Shown in pieces: positions 14,937 through 22,585 of a stretch of DNA of 27,653 bases. A program made the position numbers and the translations under genes. How positions within the stretch are numbered: position 1 is the first letter of the stretch; each line of letters opens with the position of its first letter. The notes under the pieces are model-generated. The model made no database searches and was not told where the DNA came from. It worked only from the letters and a program-made list of their open reading frames with translations. Location of the stretch: NCBI GenBank assembly GCA_017303735.1, contig JAFLCF010000039.1, positions 1 to 27,653 of the forward strand. The letters run 5' to 3'. The DNA comes from Anaerolineae bacterium. Its GTDB lineage: Bacteria; Chloroflexota; Anaerolineae; Anaerolineales; Villigracilaceae.

Positions 14937-14965
14937 AATGTAAAGTATCGCGGGGGTTTTGTCAA
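14937..14965 (-). promoter_or_regulatory. Promoter of the divergent helicase-like gene
   Basis: Consensus TTGACA (14965-14960), 17-base spacer, TACATT (14942-14937), then six bases to the ATG. Transcription would start at about the first base of the ATG, and no ribosome site is present. The promoter begins directly after the upstream gene's terminator. Confidence 0.65.
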
Positions 14966-15000
14966 TGAAAAGCCTCCGAATCAGCTTGTGATTCGGAGGC
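14966..15000 (-). terminator. Terminator of the S49/DUF4350 unit
   Basis: A 12-bp stem, GCCTCCGAATCA with TGATTCGGAGGC (15000-14989 and 14983-14972), a five-base loop, then TTTT on the minus strand. It lies 26 bases past the DUF4350-like stop. Confidence 0.88.
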
Positions 15001-15025
15001 GATGTCGATCATTTCATTGAGCGGT

Positions 15026-16477
15026 TTAGCCGCTGGGTGTTGGGGCTACTTCTGGCGTGGGCTCGGTTGATTCATCTGTTGGAGATTCCTCGCTTGGATC
15101 TTCAAACGATTCGTCAGAATAGAAATCATCCGCACCGACGCTGCAAACTGCAACCTGATCACTTGTTAAGCAGGACCCGAGGCTGCCATACCCAAGTGAA
15201 CCGAGCAGGGTGAGCAGGTCCTCTGATGAGTTTGCAGCAAGTACAAGGGTATTGCCTTTTTTGTTCGCGTCAAAAATGACGAGGGCATTCCCTGAACGGC
15301 TGACTTCGCCAAACTGGGTTGTGTTGATCAAGTCGAAGTCGATCTCCACATCGGCTTTTTTCAAATAGGCATCGTACTCGTCTGTTACGTCGAAAGTGCC
15401 GATGATGATTGTATCGCCAGAGGTGGGTGCTTTGTCTACGAACTCAAGTTTGTAATTCAACAGGCGCATCGAAGATTGCAGGTTTCCAAGCGCTGCCACC
15501 AGGCTGGGCACCTTTTGAAGATCGGGCGAAACGAAAACCTGCACCGTCTTCTCTTGGAATAAATACGGGAAGTTGTTGAGGTTGACGGCTCGCTCACCAG
15601 AAAGGGCAAAGTCTGCCAGATTTTGAATGAGGGTGGCGTTGTCGGTATAGGTGCTATAGGGAGCCGAGAGGAAGGTGAAATCACCGAAGACCGCCACACT
15701 GCCGTCTTCGCTCACTACTGCGCCGCCTGCGTTGGGATCATGCGCATCATCCGCCGACGAGAGATTGGTCTGTGCGCCTTGGAGCAGAACCTCCCCCGAA
15801 GCCGATTCAACCGAATGCGAGCCGTAGAGCGCCACTTCGCTTAAGCCAAAGGTCAACTCGCTTTTGGCAAAATCATCGAACAGCACGTTGCGGAAGTTGC
15901 CTTCATTTTTTACGGTGTTGTAAAGGTAATCGTTGTTTACAGAGATGTCCCATAGCTTGAGCAGGGTGTTTGCTGCGTTGGCATCTCCAAGGGCGATCGG
16001 ATTGCCCGAAATGTAATCGTAGCTGAGGAAGAAACGAGTCGCATCGGTGAAGACGAGGATTCTGCCGCCGCGTTCTGTGAAGCTCTTGAGCAGTTGGGTA
16101 TCGTACTGCGAAAAGATCGCACTCGGCGAAATAGTGACAAAAGCGCTGGCAGTTTTCAGTTGAGATTCCAGCGAGAGGGCATCGGTAACAATTTCCATCT
16201 TCCCGCCGCGCGCTTGAATGGCGGATGTCAGTGCGTCGATCTCGTTCAAGGCGAATTGGTTTCCGTGATAGCCGTCCACCAAAACCGTCCCGCCGAATTG
16301 ATCGACATTGTCCAGGTCGGGCGTGCTGACCGCCGCTTCGGGTCTTGCGAAGGAAGCGTAATCAGGCGTGGCGATCTCAGGTCGTTGTGCCGGGATGCCG
16401 CGGTAGAACCACAGTCCACGCAGGAGGGCTGGCAGGAGCAGGGCAAGGATCGCAATGTAAAGATATGAACGTTTCAT
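15026..16477 (-). CDS. DUF4350-like membrane-anchored extracytoplasmic protein
   Basis: A 483-aa protein. One N-terminal hydrophobic helix (about 5-25, preceded by K-R) acts as signal anchor. A domain of alternating beta strands and helices follows, starting G-G-T-V-L-V-D-G-Y-H-G-N-Q-F. It then has S-A-F-V-T-I-S-P-S-A-I-F-S, F-T-E-R-G-G-R-I-L-V-F-T-D and G-S-V-A-V-F-G-D-F-T-F-L. These are typical of DUF4350/GldG-like glutamine-amidotransferase-fold domains without a catalytic Cys. The C-terminus is Glu/Ser/Pro/Thr-rich and unstructured. It starts 9 bases after the S49 protease gene, with AGGAGG upstream, so the two are co-transcribed. A terminator follows at 14966-15000. It might bind or sense an extracytoplasmic ligand; function is not established. 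Confidence 0.7.
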   Translation of the reverse strand: MKRSYLYIAILALLLPALLRGLWFYRGIPAQRPEIATPDYASFARPEAAVSTPDLDNVDQFGGTVLVDGYHGNQFALNEIDALTSAIQARGGKMEIVTDALSLESQLKTASAFVTISPSAIFSQYDTQLLKSFTERGGRILVFTDATRFFLSYDYISGNPIALGDANAANTLLKLWDISVNNDYLYNTVKNEGNFRNVLFDDFAKSELTFGLSEVALYGSHSVESASGEVLLQGAQTNLSSADDAHDPNAGGAVVSEDGSVAVFGDFTFLSAPYSTYTDNATLIQNLADFALSGERAVNLNNFPYLFQEKTVQVFVSPDLQKVPSLVAALGNLQSSMRLLNYKLEFVDKAPTSGDTIIIGTFDVTDEYDAYLKKADVEIDFDLINTTQFGEVSRSGNALVIFDANKKGNTLVLAANSSEDLLTLLGSLGYGSLGSCLTSDQVAVCSVGADDFYSDESFEDPSEESPTDESTEPTPEVAPTPSG

Positions 16478-16486
16478 GGCATCCTC

Positions 16487-17335
16487 CTATTGTTTAACCG
16501 GTAGGAGCGGAATATACAGCATGTAGAAACCCGCTTCTTTGGGATAGGGCAAAATGATGCCATCAGCGCCTTCCATAAAGAAGAAACCGCTATTTAAGAC
16601 CACACCGGCAGGCTCTGCGAGGTCGAGCACTTTGTAATTTGCAACCTTCGCAAATTCGGCGGCTTTCTTCGCACCGTCTGTTTCGGTGCCGAATGCATCC
16701 ACGATGCCCAGCTTAAGCGCATCCATGCCAGACCAGATCTGTCCGCTGAAGATCACCCCATCGTCTGCTGTGAGTTTATCTCCGCGCCCAAGTTTGACAG
16801 CTTCGAAGAAACCCTGTCTCATCATGTCCACCTGGCGCATGTCTGAATCGCGCGGCGCGCCCCATAACTTATAAGGACCTGTGGTAATGATGTCTTCGAT
16901 CACGAAAGGGGAGGGAGGCAGGTAACCGATCACGCCGATATTTCCCACCAGCGAGGAAGACTTGGAGAAGATGTAATCCGTGTTGACCGAGAGATAATAC
17001 CCGCCGCTGGCAGACATGCCGTTGACGACGGTCACAACCGGCTTCTTCTCACGCAAGCGGGTGAGTTCCATATAAATGGATTCTGTGTCGACGACCGTCC
17101 CGCCGGGGCTGTCGATCACCAACACCACTGCCCGCACTTCTGCATGGTCAATGGCGTATTGGATCTGCTTGATGGTGTTCTGCGCCGAATAGGTATAGAT
17201 GGCATCTTCAAGCCGTATCACCCCAATGATCGGTTGCGGCACGGCTGAAGCCGCAAGTAACCCAAGGATCAACGGAATCGCCAGCCAGAGCAAAAGATTG
17301 CGAGTTCGTTCCCAGCGTACATCTGCATCGCTCAT
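16487..17335 (-). CDS. S49 family (SppA-like) membrane protease
   Basis: A 282-aa protein with an N-terminal TM anchor (about 13-31), then a ClpP/crotonase-fold protease domain. I-D-S-P-G-G (oxyanion region), N-G-M-S-A-S-G-G-Y-Y with the nucleophilic Ser, G-N-I-G-V-I-G and F-S-G-Q-I-W-S-G-M-D-A-L-K-L-G-I-V-D are all present. The Lys in A-V-K-L-G-R-G-D-K matches the general base position of Bacillus SppA. Such proteases degrade remnant signal peptides and other membrane peptides. It is the first gene of a two-gene unit with the DUF4350-like gene. The promoter TTGACA-17-TATGCT is at 17399-17371, divergent from the gene at 17490. Confidence 0.87.
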   Translation of the reverse strand: MSDADVRWERTRNLLLWLAIPLILGLLAASAVPQPIIGVIRLEDAIYTYSAQNTIKQIQYAIDHAEVRAVVLVIDSPGGTVVDTESIYMELTRLREKKPVVTVVNGMSASGGYYLSVNTDYIFSKSSSLVGNIGVIGYLPPSPFVIEDIITTGPYKLWGAPRDSDMRQVDMMRQGFFEAVKLGRGDKLTADDGVIFSGQIWSGMDALKLGIVDAFGTETDGAKKAAEFAKVANYKVLDLAEPAGVVLNSGFFFMEGADGIILPYPKEAGFYMLYIPLLPVKQ

Positions 17336-17370
17336 AGTCGTCTCCTTTTTGTTTAAGGTAAATCGTTATC

Positions 17371-17399
17371 AGCATATACGAGAAAACGGGCTTTGTCAA
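17371..17399 (-). promoter_or_regulatory. Promoter of the S49/DUF4350 unit
   Basis: Consensus TTGACA (17399-17394), 17-base spacer, TATGCT (17376-17371), about 35 bases ahead of the S49 ATG. Its -35 lies back to back with the -35 of the divergent promoter. Confidence 0.82.
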
Positions 17400-17404
17400 C
17401 AAGG

Positions 17405-17433
17405 TTGTTATGTAAAACGAATCAAAGTATATT
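17405..17433 (+). promoter_or_regulatory. Promoter of the helical protein gene at 17490
   Basis: TTGTTA (17405-17410), 17-base spacer, TATATT (17428-17433). The palindrome AACAAGGTTGTT (17398-17409) covers this -35 and touches the opposing -35. The GCCGCGCGGCGGC run at 17445-17457 falls in the 5' untranslated region. Confidence 0.78.
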
Positions 17434-17489
17434 TGGTTCAATCTGCCGCGCGGCGGCATCATTTTATTTTTTTCTGGAGGATTCTTCCC

Positions 17490-17966
17490 ATGCCAACCCC
17501 CATCAAAGGTGCAGTAAAAGCCGGTTCCGCTGTTTCCAAATCTGGCGCTGTCTCGTACGTCAAGTTTTCAGACAAGCTGACCGCCTCGATCACGGATATT
17601 TCCAAGATCATTGAGCAGCACAAAGAAATGATCGACTCGATCCAGGAAGTTGCCATTGAGTTGACCTCATCGATCGGCTCGCTTCACACCCTCACGGTCA
17701 AGTACGCCCGCACTGCCAACCAGATTCTGGATGTGCTTCTGCCCATTCTTAAGAACCTGCCCATCATCCCCAAGAATGTCATGCAAATGCTGGTCAGCAT
17801 GGAAAGCATCACTCAGAAGATCATCGATAATGAAGTTGCCACTTCCAAAACCATCACAGACGTTAATTCAGGTTTGAAAACTGGTGATGCGAATAAGTTG
17901 AAGGCGCACGCGGGTCAATTGCAGGCAGTGACCAGGACCATCACCTCCATTATCCCCAAAGGATAA
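17490..17966 (+). CDS. Small helical protein, unknown function
   Basis: A 158-aa soluble protein. A basic, Gly/Ala/Ser-rich N-terminal tail (1-25) is followed by long amphipathic helices (about 26-70, 72-92, 98-122, 130-155). These are rich in Ile, Leu, Ser and Thr with heptad-like spacing, such as T-D-I-S-K-I-I-E-Q-H-K-E-M-I-D-S-I. This suggests a helical bundle or coiled coil, as in phasin-like or signalling-helix proteins. There is no Cys or obvious catalytic residue and no membrane segment. The ATG at 17490 has GGAGG nine bases upstream; the in-frame extension to 17199 runs through the divergent promoters and the neighbouring gene and is not real. It has its own good promoter. I do not recognise the family. 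Confidence 0.75.
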   Translation: MPTPIKGAVKAGSAVSKSGAVSYVKFSDKLTASITDISKIIEQHKEMIDSIQEVAIELTSSIGSLHTLTVKYARTANQILDVLLPILKNLPIIPKNVMQMLVSMESITQKIIDNEVATSKTITDVNSGLKTGDANKLKAHAGQLQAVTRTITSIIPKG

Positions 17967-18031
17967 AAACGCCTCTTTGTGGACCCGGAGCTTGCTCCCC
18001 GATCTGGCGGCTTTCACAAGCCTAAAACTCG

Positions 18032-18061
18032 TTGACAAGTCCGCAAGTCTGCATGTATAAT
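18032..18061 (+). promoter_or_regulatory. Strong promoter of rplU-rpmA-rpmE
   Basis: TTGACA (18032-18037), 18-base spacer, TATAAT (18056-18061), both perfect consensus. Confidence 0.9.
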
Positions 18062-18067
18062 ACCGTC

Positions 18068-18196
18068 CGCTTCCACCCCGGAGGTCAAATTCCGGGGTAG
18101 TTGTTTGTTTACTAACCCAGCTTCCCCAGAAACAGGCGAAGGGTGCAAGATCCCCGCAGGTTATCTTGGCGAAGTGAATGACTGGAGAAAAAGAAA
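18068..18196 (+). promoter_or_regulatory. Structured 5' leader of the L21 operon
   Basis: About 129 untranslated bases follow the predicted start. They include a hairpin CCCCGGA (18076-18082) with TCCGGGG (18091-18097). Other paired-looking GC segments follow before the GGAG ribosome site. Ribosomal protein operons often carry such leaders for autoregulation, and L21 leaders are known in Firmicutes. Homology to those is not shown here. Confidence 0.45.
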
Positions 18197-18658
18197 ATGA
18201 AATTTGCAATCGTTGAAAGCGGCGGCAAGCAATACCGTGCCGTCGAAGGCACCACAGTGGATGTGGATCGCCTCGCCCATGAAGTGGGTACATCGTTTGA
18301 ATTTGAACGCGTGATGCTCATGGCAGATGGCGATGCCGTTCTGGTGGGAACTCCCACTGTCAGCGGAATCATCGTCTCTGCAACTGTGGTGGATCACACC
18401 AAAGGTCCCAAGGTTCTCTCCTTTAAGTATCGCCCGAAGAAACGCATCCGCGTTCGCGGCGGCAACCGCGCTCACTATACCCGTTTGATGATCGATTTCA
18501 TCGGCAAGCCGGGCGACAAACCTGCAAAGGCTGAGGCGAAACCCAAGGCGAAAGCAGAGAAGCCAGCCAAGGCTGAGAAGGAAGCGGCGAAGCCTTCCGC
18601 AGAGAAGAAGCCTGCCGCCAAGAAATCCACTACGACCAAAAAGACGGAAAAGAAGTAA
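18197..18658 (+). CDS. rplU: 50S ribosomal protein L21 with Lys/Ala-rich tail
   Basis: A 153-aa protein. Residues 1-103 are a normal L21: M-K-F-A-I-V-E-S-G-G-K-Q-Y at the start, the conserved F-K-Y-R-P-K-K-R-I-R-V-R-G-G-N-R loop near 76-91, and T-R-L-M-I-D at the end. Residues 104-153 are an extra, disordered tail of Lys, Ala, Glu and Pro repeats (K-A-E-A-K-P-K-A-K-A-E-K-P-A). L21 binds 23S rRNA in the large subunit together with L20. The tail is about half the length of the folded domain and could add rRNA contacts. First gene of the operon, 13 bases before rpmA, with GGAG upstream of the ATG. Confidence 0.97.
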   Translation: MKFAIVESGGKQYRAVEGTTVDVDRLAHEVGTSFEFERVMLMADGDAVLVGTPTVSGIIVSATVVDHTKGPKVLSFKYRPKKRIRVRGGNRAHYTRLMIDFIGKPGDKPAKAEAKPKAKAEKPAKAEKEAAKPSAEKKPAAKKSTTTKKTEKK

Positions 18659-18671
18659 AGGTAGGTAGACA

Positions 18672-18935
18672 ATGGCACATAAAACAGGTGGCGGTTCAAC
18701 CCGCAATGGTAGAGATAGTAATTCCCAGCGCTTGGGTGTGAAGCGCTACGCCGGTCAGTTCGTGCTTTCTGGTAATGTGTTGGTGCGCCAGCGCGGAACC
18801 AAGATCAAGCCGGGTCTCAATGTGATGGTTGGCAAGGATGATACCTTGTTTGCAGTCGCAGACGGCGTTGTGATGTTCGATGTGTATCGCGGACGCAAAC
18901 GCGTCAACATCGTTCCTGCTGAGGCGGTGGAATAA
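18672..18935 (+). CDS. rpmA: 50S ribosomal protein L27
   Basis: An 87-aa full-length L27: [16 protein letters not shown] at the N-terminus, G-V-K-R-Y-A-G-Q, and [11 protein letters not shown] at the centre. The N-terminal tail reaches the peptidyl-transferase centre. Here it begins directly with the functional A-H-K sequence, so there is no cleavable pre-sequence of the Firmicutes type. It follows rplU as in nearly all bacteria. The stop codon TAA overlaps the rpmE ATG by one base (TAATG), indicating translational coupling. The usual next gene, obg, is absent here and L31 takes its place. Confidence 0.97.
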   Translation: MAHKTGGGSTRNGRDSNSQRLGVKRYAGQFVLSGNVLVRQRGTKIKPGLNVMVGKDDTLFAVADGVVMFDVYRGRKRVNIVPAEAVE

Positions 18936-19468
18936 TGAGAGCTGATATCCATCCCAAGGTTTACGATGCCAAGGTGACTTGCGCTTCCTGCGGCAACACC
19001 TGGACGACCACTTCCACCAGCAAGGAACTGCGCATTGACGTTTGTTCCAACTGTCATCCCTTTTATACCGGCGAATCTGCGAAGCTTCTCGATGTGGAAG
19101 GTCAGGTAGACCGCTTCTATAAGAAGCTTTCTGCCCGCCAATCGTATGTGGAAGAACAGAAGACCCGTGAAGAATCCACGAACGTTAATAACCGTTCTGT
19201 GGACGATCTCGGTCTGACCCCGCGCGCTACCGAAGGACTCAAACGTGCTGGTGTTCTGAACATCGGTCAGCTCGTTGAGAAATTCGCTGAAGGTGAAGCA
19301 GCTCTTCTTGCGATCAGTGGCTTTGGTCAATCTGCATTGACGGCTGCCAAGAAGAAACTGCGCGCTCTTGAGATCGAACTTCCTGAACCTCCCAAGGTTG
19401 AGAAGGTCGAAAAAGTGAAAGCCGAAAAACCGGCTGAGACGACAGAAACAGCCGAAGCAGACGAATAA
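18935..19468 (+). CDS. rpmE: Ribosomal protein L31 fused to an RNAP alpha-CTD-like domain
   Basis: A 177-aa protein. Residues 1-70 are a zinc-type L31: [10 protein letters not shown], the Cys pairs C16/C19 and C37/C40, and C-H-P-F-Y-T-G. Typical L31 ends here. Residues 88-146 then read S-V-D-D-L-G-L-T-P-R-A-T-E-G-L-K, then I-G-Q-L-V and A-I-S-G-F-G-Q-S-A-L. This matches, without gaps apart from three residues, the helix-hairpin-helix domain at the C-terminus of RNA polymerase alpha. Arg97 aligns with the DNA-contacting Arg265 of E. coli alpha, but the Asn268, Lys298 and Ser299 equivalents are changed. A charged tail (150-177) follows. L31 sits at the subunit interface, so the extra domain would be near the head of the 30S. 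Translationally coupled to rpmA; terminator at 19516-19549. Confidence 0.93.
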   Translation: MRADIHPKVYDAKVTCASCGNTWTTTSTSKELRIDVCSNCHPFYTGESAKLLDVEGQVDRFYKKLSARQSYVEEQKTREESTNVNNRSVDDLGLTPRATEGLKRAGVLNIGQLVEKFAEGEAALLAISGFGQSALTAAKKKLRALEIELPEPPKVEKVEKVKAEKPAETTETAEADE

Positions 19469-19515
19469 TTCCGTTAGAGGCGGCTCTTTGTCAGTCAGCT
19501 TTTATCAGGTAAACT

Positions 19516-19549
19516 AAACAGGCAGATGCAAAAGCGTCTGCCTGTTTTT
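19516..19549 (+). terminator. Terminator of the ribosomal operon
   Basis: An 11-bp stem, AAACAGGCAGA (19516-19526) with TCTGCCTGTTT (19537-19547), ending in TTTTT. It lies 48 bases after the rpmE stop. Confidence 0.9.
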
Positions 19550-19686
19550 ACGCAGTATCGCATAATACAATAAAAAGTAATTCGATTTCCCTTCGTAATT
19601 TTCAGCACATGGTCGTTTAGTTAGTAGATGCGCGATAAGATAAACCCTATCAATTGTTCCCCGCATGGAGGGGGAGGAGAGTTTCT

Positions 19687-20256
19687 ATGATGCACACCCA
19701 TGGTTTGATCGAAGTTGTCTGTGGTTCGATGTTTAGCGGCAAGACCGATGAACTGATCCGCCGCCTGGTTCGGGCGACGATCGCAAAACAAAAGGTGCAG
19801 GTTTTTAAACCCGCCATCGACGTGCGCTATGCAGTGGAAAAGGTCGCTTCGCACACCGGCTCCACGTTCAATGCGATCCCTGTACAAAAAGCCGCCGAGA
19901 TCCGTGATCGGATCGAAAAAGATACCACGGTGGTTGGTTTGGATGAAGTGCAATTCTTCGACCCCGAGATCACTATCGTGGCACAGGAATTGTCCGAACG
20001 CGGCATCCGCGTCATCGCCGCCGGGTTGGACATGGACTTTCGCGGTGAGCCATTCGGCTCGATGCCTGAGTTGATGGCAAAAGCCGAAGAAGTATTGAAA
20101 CTCCACGCTATTTGCATGGTCTGCGGCGGAGATGCCTCCCGAACTCAACGTTTGGTGAACGGCAAGCCTGCCCGTTATGATGAGCCGGTTGTTATCGTCG
20201 GCGCATCTGAATTGTACGAAGCCCGCTGTCGCCAGCATCACGAAGTCCCGCGCTAG
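19687..20256 (+). CDS. tdk: Thymidine kinase (type II)
   Basis: A 189-aa enzyme that phosphorylates thymidine with ATP in the salvage pathway. Walker A G-S-M-F-S-G-K-T (13-20), the catalytic L-D-E-V-Q-F-F (85-91, Glu87 as base), and the zinc-binding set C143-x2-C146 with C181-x2-H184 around the thymidine lasso are present. Full length for the family. The start is the first of two ATGs at 19687, with GGAGGAG about eight bases upstream; an in-frame TTG at 19654 precedes the ribosome site and is rejected. The rpmE-tdk order is also seen in Bacillus, so this is an old neighbourhood. A terminator separates it from rpmE, and no convincing promoter was identified. Confidence 0.95.
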   Translation: MMHTHGLIEVVCGSMFSGKTDELIRRLVRATIAKQKVQVFKPAIDVRYAVEKVASHTGSTFNAIPVQKAAEIRDRIEKDTTVVGLDEVQFFDPEITIVAQELSERGIRVIAAGLDMDFRGEPFGSMPELMAKAEEVLKLHAICMVCGGDASRTQRLVNGKPARYDEPVVIVGASELYEARCRQHHEVPR

Positions 20257-20343
20257 TGGGGCGTTTTGTAGTTTGATGAGTGTGTAGTGAAGACATGAAA
20301 TTTGATGTAAACTAATAAACAATAAAACGAAGGAACGACATTC

Positions 20344-20901
20344 ATGCAAAACTATCAAGACGTACTCGCTGAGATCCTTATTGATGCCGATTCTTTACAG
20401 AAACGCGTTGCTGAATTGGGCAAGCAGATCAGTGCCGATTATCACGGACAAGACCTCCTGCTCATCTGTATTTTGCGCGGCGCTGTGCCCTTTCTGGTGG
20501 ATCTGAGCCGGCACATTACCGTTCCGCATATGATGGATTTTATGGCAGTCTCCTCTTATGGAGTCGGCAGACGAGAATCCAGCGGGTCGGCTCGTGTCAC
20601 CCTCGACTTGCAAATGGATATCCGCGATCATAACGTTGTGCTCGTTGAAGACATTGTCGATAGCGGTCATACCATCGCCGCGGTCTTGCAAATGTTGGGA
20701 ACCCGCCAGCCCCGGTCCCTCAAAGTCTGCGCCTTGCTTGATAAGCCCGACCGCCGCGAAGCACACGTACCCATTGATTACCTCGGCTTCACTATTCCCA
20801 ATAAATTTGTCTATGGTTACGGGCTCGACCTCGATGAATATCATCGTAACTTGAACTTCGTTGGCGTCGTGGATCTGAACAAGTACAAGCCTGCTGAATA
20901 A
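20344..20901 (+). CDS. hpt: Hypoxanthine phosphoribosyltransferase
   Basis: A 185-aa enzyme joining hypoxanthine (and usually guanine) to PRPP to form IMP or GMP. The PRPP-binding motif V-V-L-V-E-D-I-V-D-S-G-H-T (98-110), the flexible loop with S-S-Y-G (70-73), I-L-R-G-A (43-47) and the C-terminal F-V-Y-G-Y-G-L-D-L-D-E-Y-H-R-N are all present. Length is normal. AAGGA lies nine bases before the ATG. It links functionally to purA and guaB further along, which compete for the IMP it makes. It lies 88 bases after tdk and 22 bases before the next gene, so it may start a multi-gene unit reaching 23889. Confidence 0.96.
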   Translation: MQNYQDVLAEILIDADSLQKRVAELGKQISADYHGQDLLLICILRGAVPFLVDLSRHITVPHMMDFMAVSSYGVGRRESSGSARVTLDLQMDIRDHNVVLVEDIVDSGHTIAAVLQMLGTRQPRSLKVCALLDKPDRREAHVPIDYLGFTIPNKFVYGYGLDLDEYHRNLNFVGVVDLNKYKPAE

Positions 20902-20923
20902 ACGCCGGTGCTATGGGGATATT

Positions 20924-22585
20924 ATGAGTGAAGAGAATCATGCAAACTCACCGTATGCCGGGCGCTGGGTCGCCCTCGTACGCGGACGTGTGGTAGCACA
21001 GGGCGGCACGCCCGAACAAGCGTTGCGAGCCTCACAAGCCAGCCGCCATAAAGAAAGAACAGAGATCCGTTTCATGTCCGTTCCGTTTAACTTCCCACCC
21101 TTACTGGAAAAAATAATCTCACTGCTCCCGCCTGATGAGGAAGTGTATCTCGTTGGCGGCGCGGTGCGGGATTTGTTGAAGAACCGCCTCTCTCCCGACT
21201 TTGACTTTGCCTTGCCTTCGAGCGGCATTTCCCTCGCCCGACGCATCGCCAACTCTCTCCAAGCCGACTTTATGGTGCTCGATGATGAACGGGATACGGG
21301 GCGCGTCGTCCTCACGAATGACGATGGTACCTTCACTTATCTTGATTTTGCAACCTATCGCGGCGCTACCCTCGAAGAAGATTTGCGAGACCGCGATTTC
21401 ACCATCAACGCCATTGCTTTCAATCCGCGTGACATTACCATCATCGATCCGCTCAACGGGGCGACGGATATCCGTGCCGGAGTGATCCGTGCCTGTTCGC
21501 CAACTTCTCTTCTGCATGACCCGGTGCGGATTTTGCGAGGGGTGCGTCAGGCTGCCGCTTTCGGGTTTGGTATTGAGAAGAATACACGCGAGCTCATGAA
21601 ACAAGCCGCCGGAACAATTGGCAACGTTTCCATTGAACGCTTGCGCGATGAAGTTTTCAAAATGCTGGGCGGACCCAAAGCCAGCGCTTCCATCCGTGCT
21701 TTGGAGATGCTGGGGGTATTGCCTCACCTCATGCCCGAACTGTTGAAGATGAAAGGCGTTACCCAATCTCCGCCGCACATCCATGATGTGTGGATGCACA
21801 CCCTTGCGGTTCTCGATCAGTTGGACGATCTATTGACCTCATCCCTGCGCATTGATTTTGACCCTGAAAAGACCAGCGACATGTTCATGGGATTGGTTAG
21901 TTTGAAGATCGGGCGTTATCGCGACCAGATCGCCAAACATTTTGCCAGTCCGCTCAACCCCAACCGCTCACATCGTTCGCTTCTATTTTTCGCGGCTTTG
22001 TATCACGACATCTGCAAACCCGATACGAAGACGATTGACGAGAACGGACGCATCCGCTTCTTTGATCACGATATTAAGGGCGCGGATGTCACCGCCGCGC
22101 GCGGACGTTCCTTCAACTTGAGTAACGATGAAGTGGAGCGATTGCATGCGATCATTGCCAATCACATGCGCATCCACTTCTTTGCAGATCGGTTGGAAAA
22201 TGCCCAGCAGCCTCCTTCTCGCAAGGCGATCTATCGTTTTTTCCGTGACAGTAACGGCGCGGGCGTAGACCTGATTTTGCTTGCCCTCGCAGATGTGCGC
22301 GGCACCAAAGGCAATGAACTCACCCAAACTACCTGGACGGCGTATCTCGACATTGCGCGCATTTTGCTCGAAAACTATTGGGAACGACCTGAAGAAGTAG
22401 TCGCCCCGCCGCGCCTGGTGGATGGCAATGACCTGATGAAGGAATTAAACATCAAACCTGGCAAGCTCGTCGGGCAATTGTTAGAGTTGATCCGCGAAAA
22501 TCAGGCGGCTGGAAAGATAACCAATCGAGAAGAGGCGATTGCCTTTGCCCGTGAAGAAGTAGCGAAAGGAGCAGGTGAATCATGA
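20924..22585 (+). CDS. tRNA nucleotidyltransferase / poly(A) polymerase family protein with DUF5678-like N-terminus and HD domain
   Basis: A 553-aa protein. Residues 11-40 (Y-A-G-R-W-V-A-L-V-R-G-R-V-V-A-Q-G-G) resemble DUF5678, an uncharacterised small domain. From about 70 it is a class II nucleotidyltransferase: V-G-G-A-V-R-D (77-83), D92-x-D94 metal ligands, R-D-R-D-F-T-I-N-A-I-A-F (155-166), D-P-V-R-I-L-R-G-V-R. An HD phosphohydrolase domain (H361, D362; later H-x-x-x-x-H residues) follows. It either adds CCA to tRNA 3' ends, in which case HD trims or dephosphorylates, or adds A tails. I cannot decide which without comparing the nucleotide-specificity motif. The start ATG has a weak GGGGA ahead. 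The stop overlaps the next gene by four bases. Confidence 0.85.
   Translation: MSEENHANSPYAGRWVALVRGRVVAQGGTPEQALRASQASRHKERTEIRFMSVPFNFPPLLEKIISLLPPDEEVYLVGGAVRDLLKNRLSPDFDFALPSSGISLARRIANSLQADFMVLDDERDTGRVVLTNDDGTFTYLDFATYRGATLEEDLRDRDFTINAIAFNPRDITIIDPLNGATDIRAGVIRACSPTSLLHDPVRILRGVRQAAAFGFGIEKNTRELMKQAAGTIGNVSIERLRDEVFKMLGGPKASASIRALEMLGVLPHLMPELLKMKGVTQSPPHIHDVWMHTLAVLDQLDDLLTSSLRIDFDPEKTSDMFMGLVSLKIGRYRDQIAKHFASPLNPNRSHRSLLFFAALYHDICKPDTKTIDENGRIRFFDHDIKGADVTAARGRSFNLSNDEVERLHAIIANHMRIHFFADRLENAQQPPSRKAIYRFFRDSNGAGVDLILLALADVRGTKGNELTQTTWTAYLDIARILLENYWERPEEVVAPPRLVDGNDLMKELNIKPGKLVGQLLELIRENQAAGKITNREEAIAFAREEVAKGAGES

Noticed and set aside
17199..17489. Long N-terminal extension of the helical protein
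   Set aside because: It runs through the S49 gene start and both divergent promoters; ATG 17490 has a good ribosome site.
17977..18000. Possible terminator GGAGCTTGCTCC before the rplU promoter
   Set aside because: The stem is short and has no T run, so it is not supported as a terminator.
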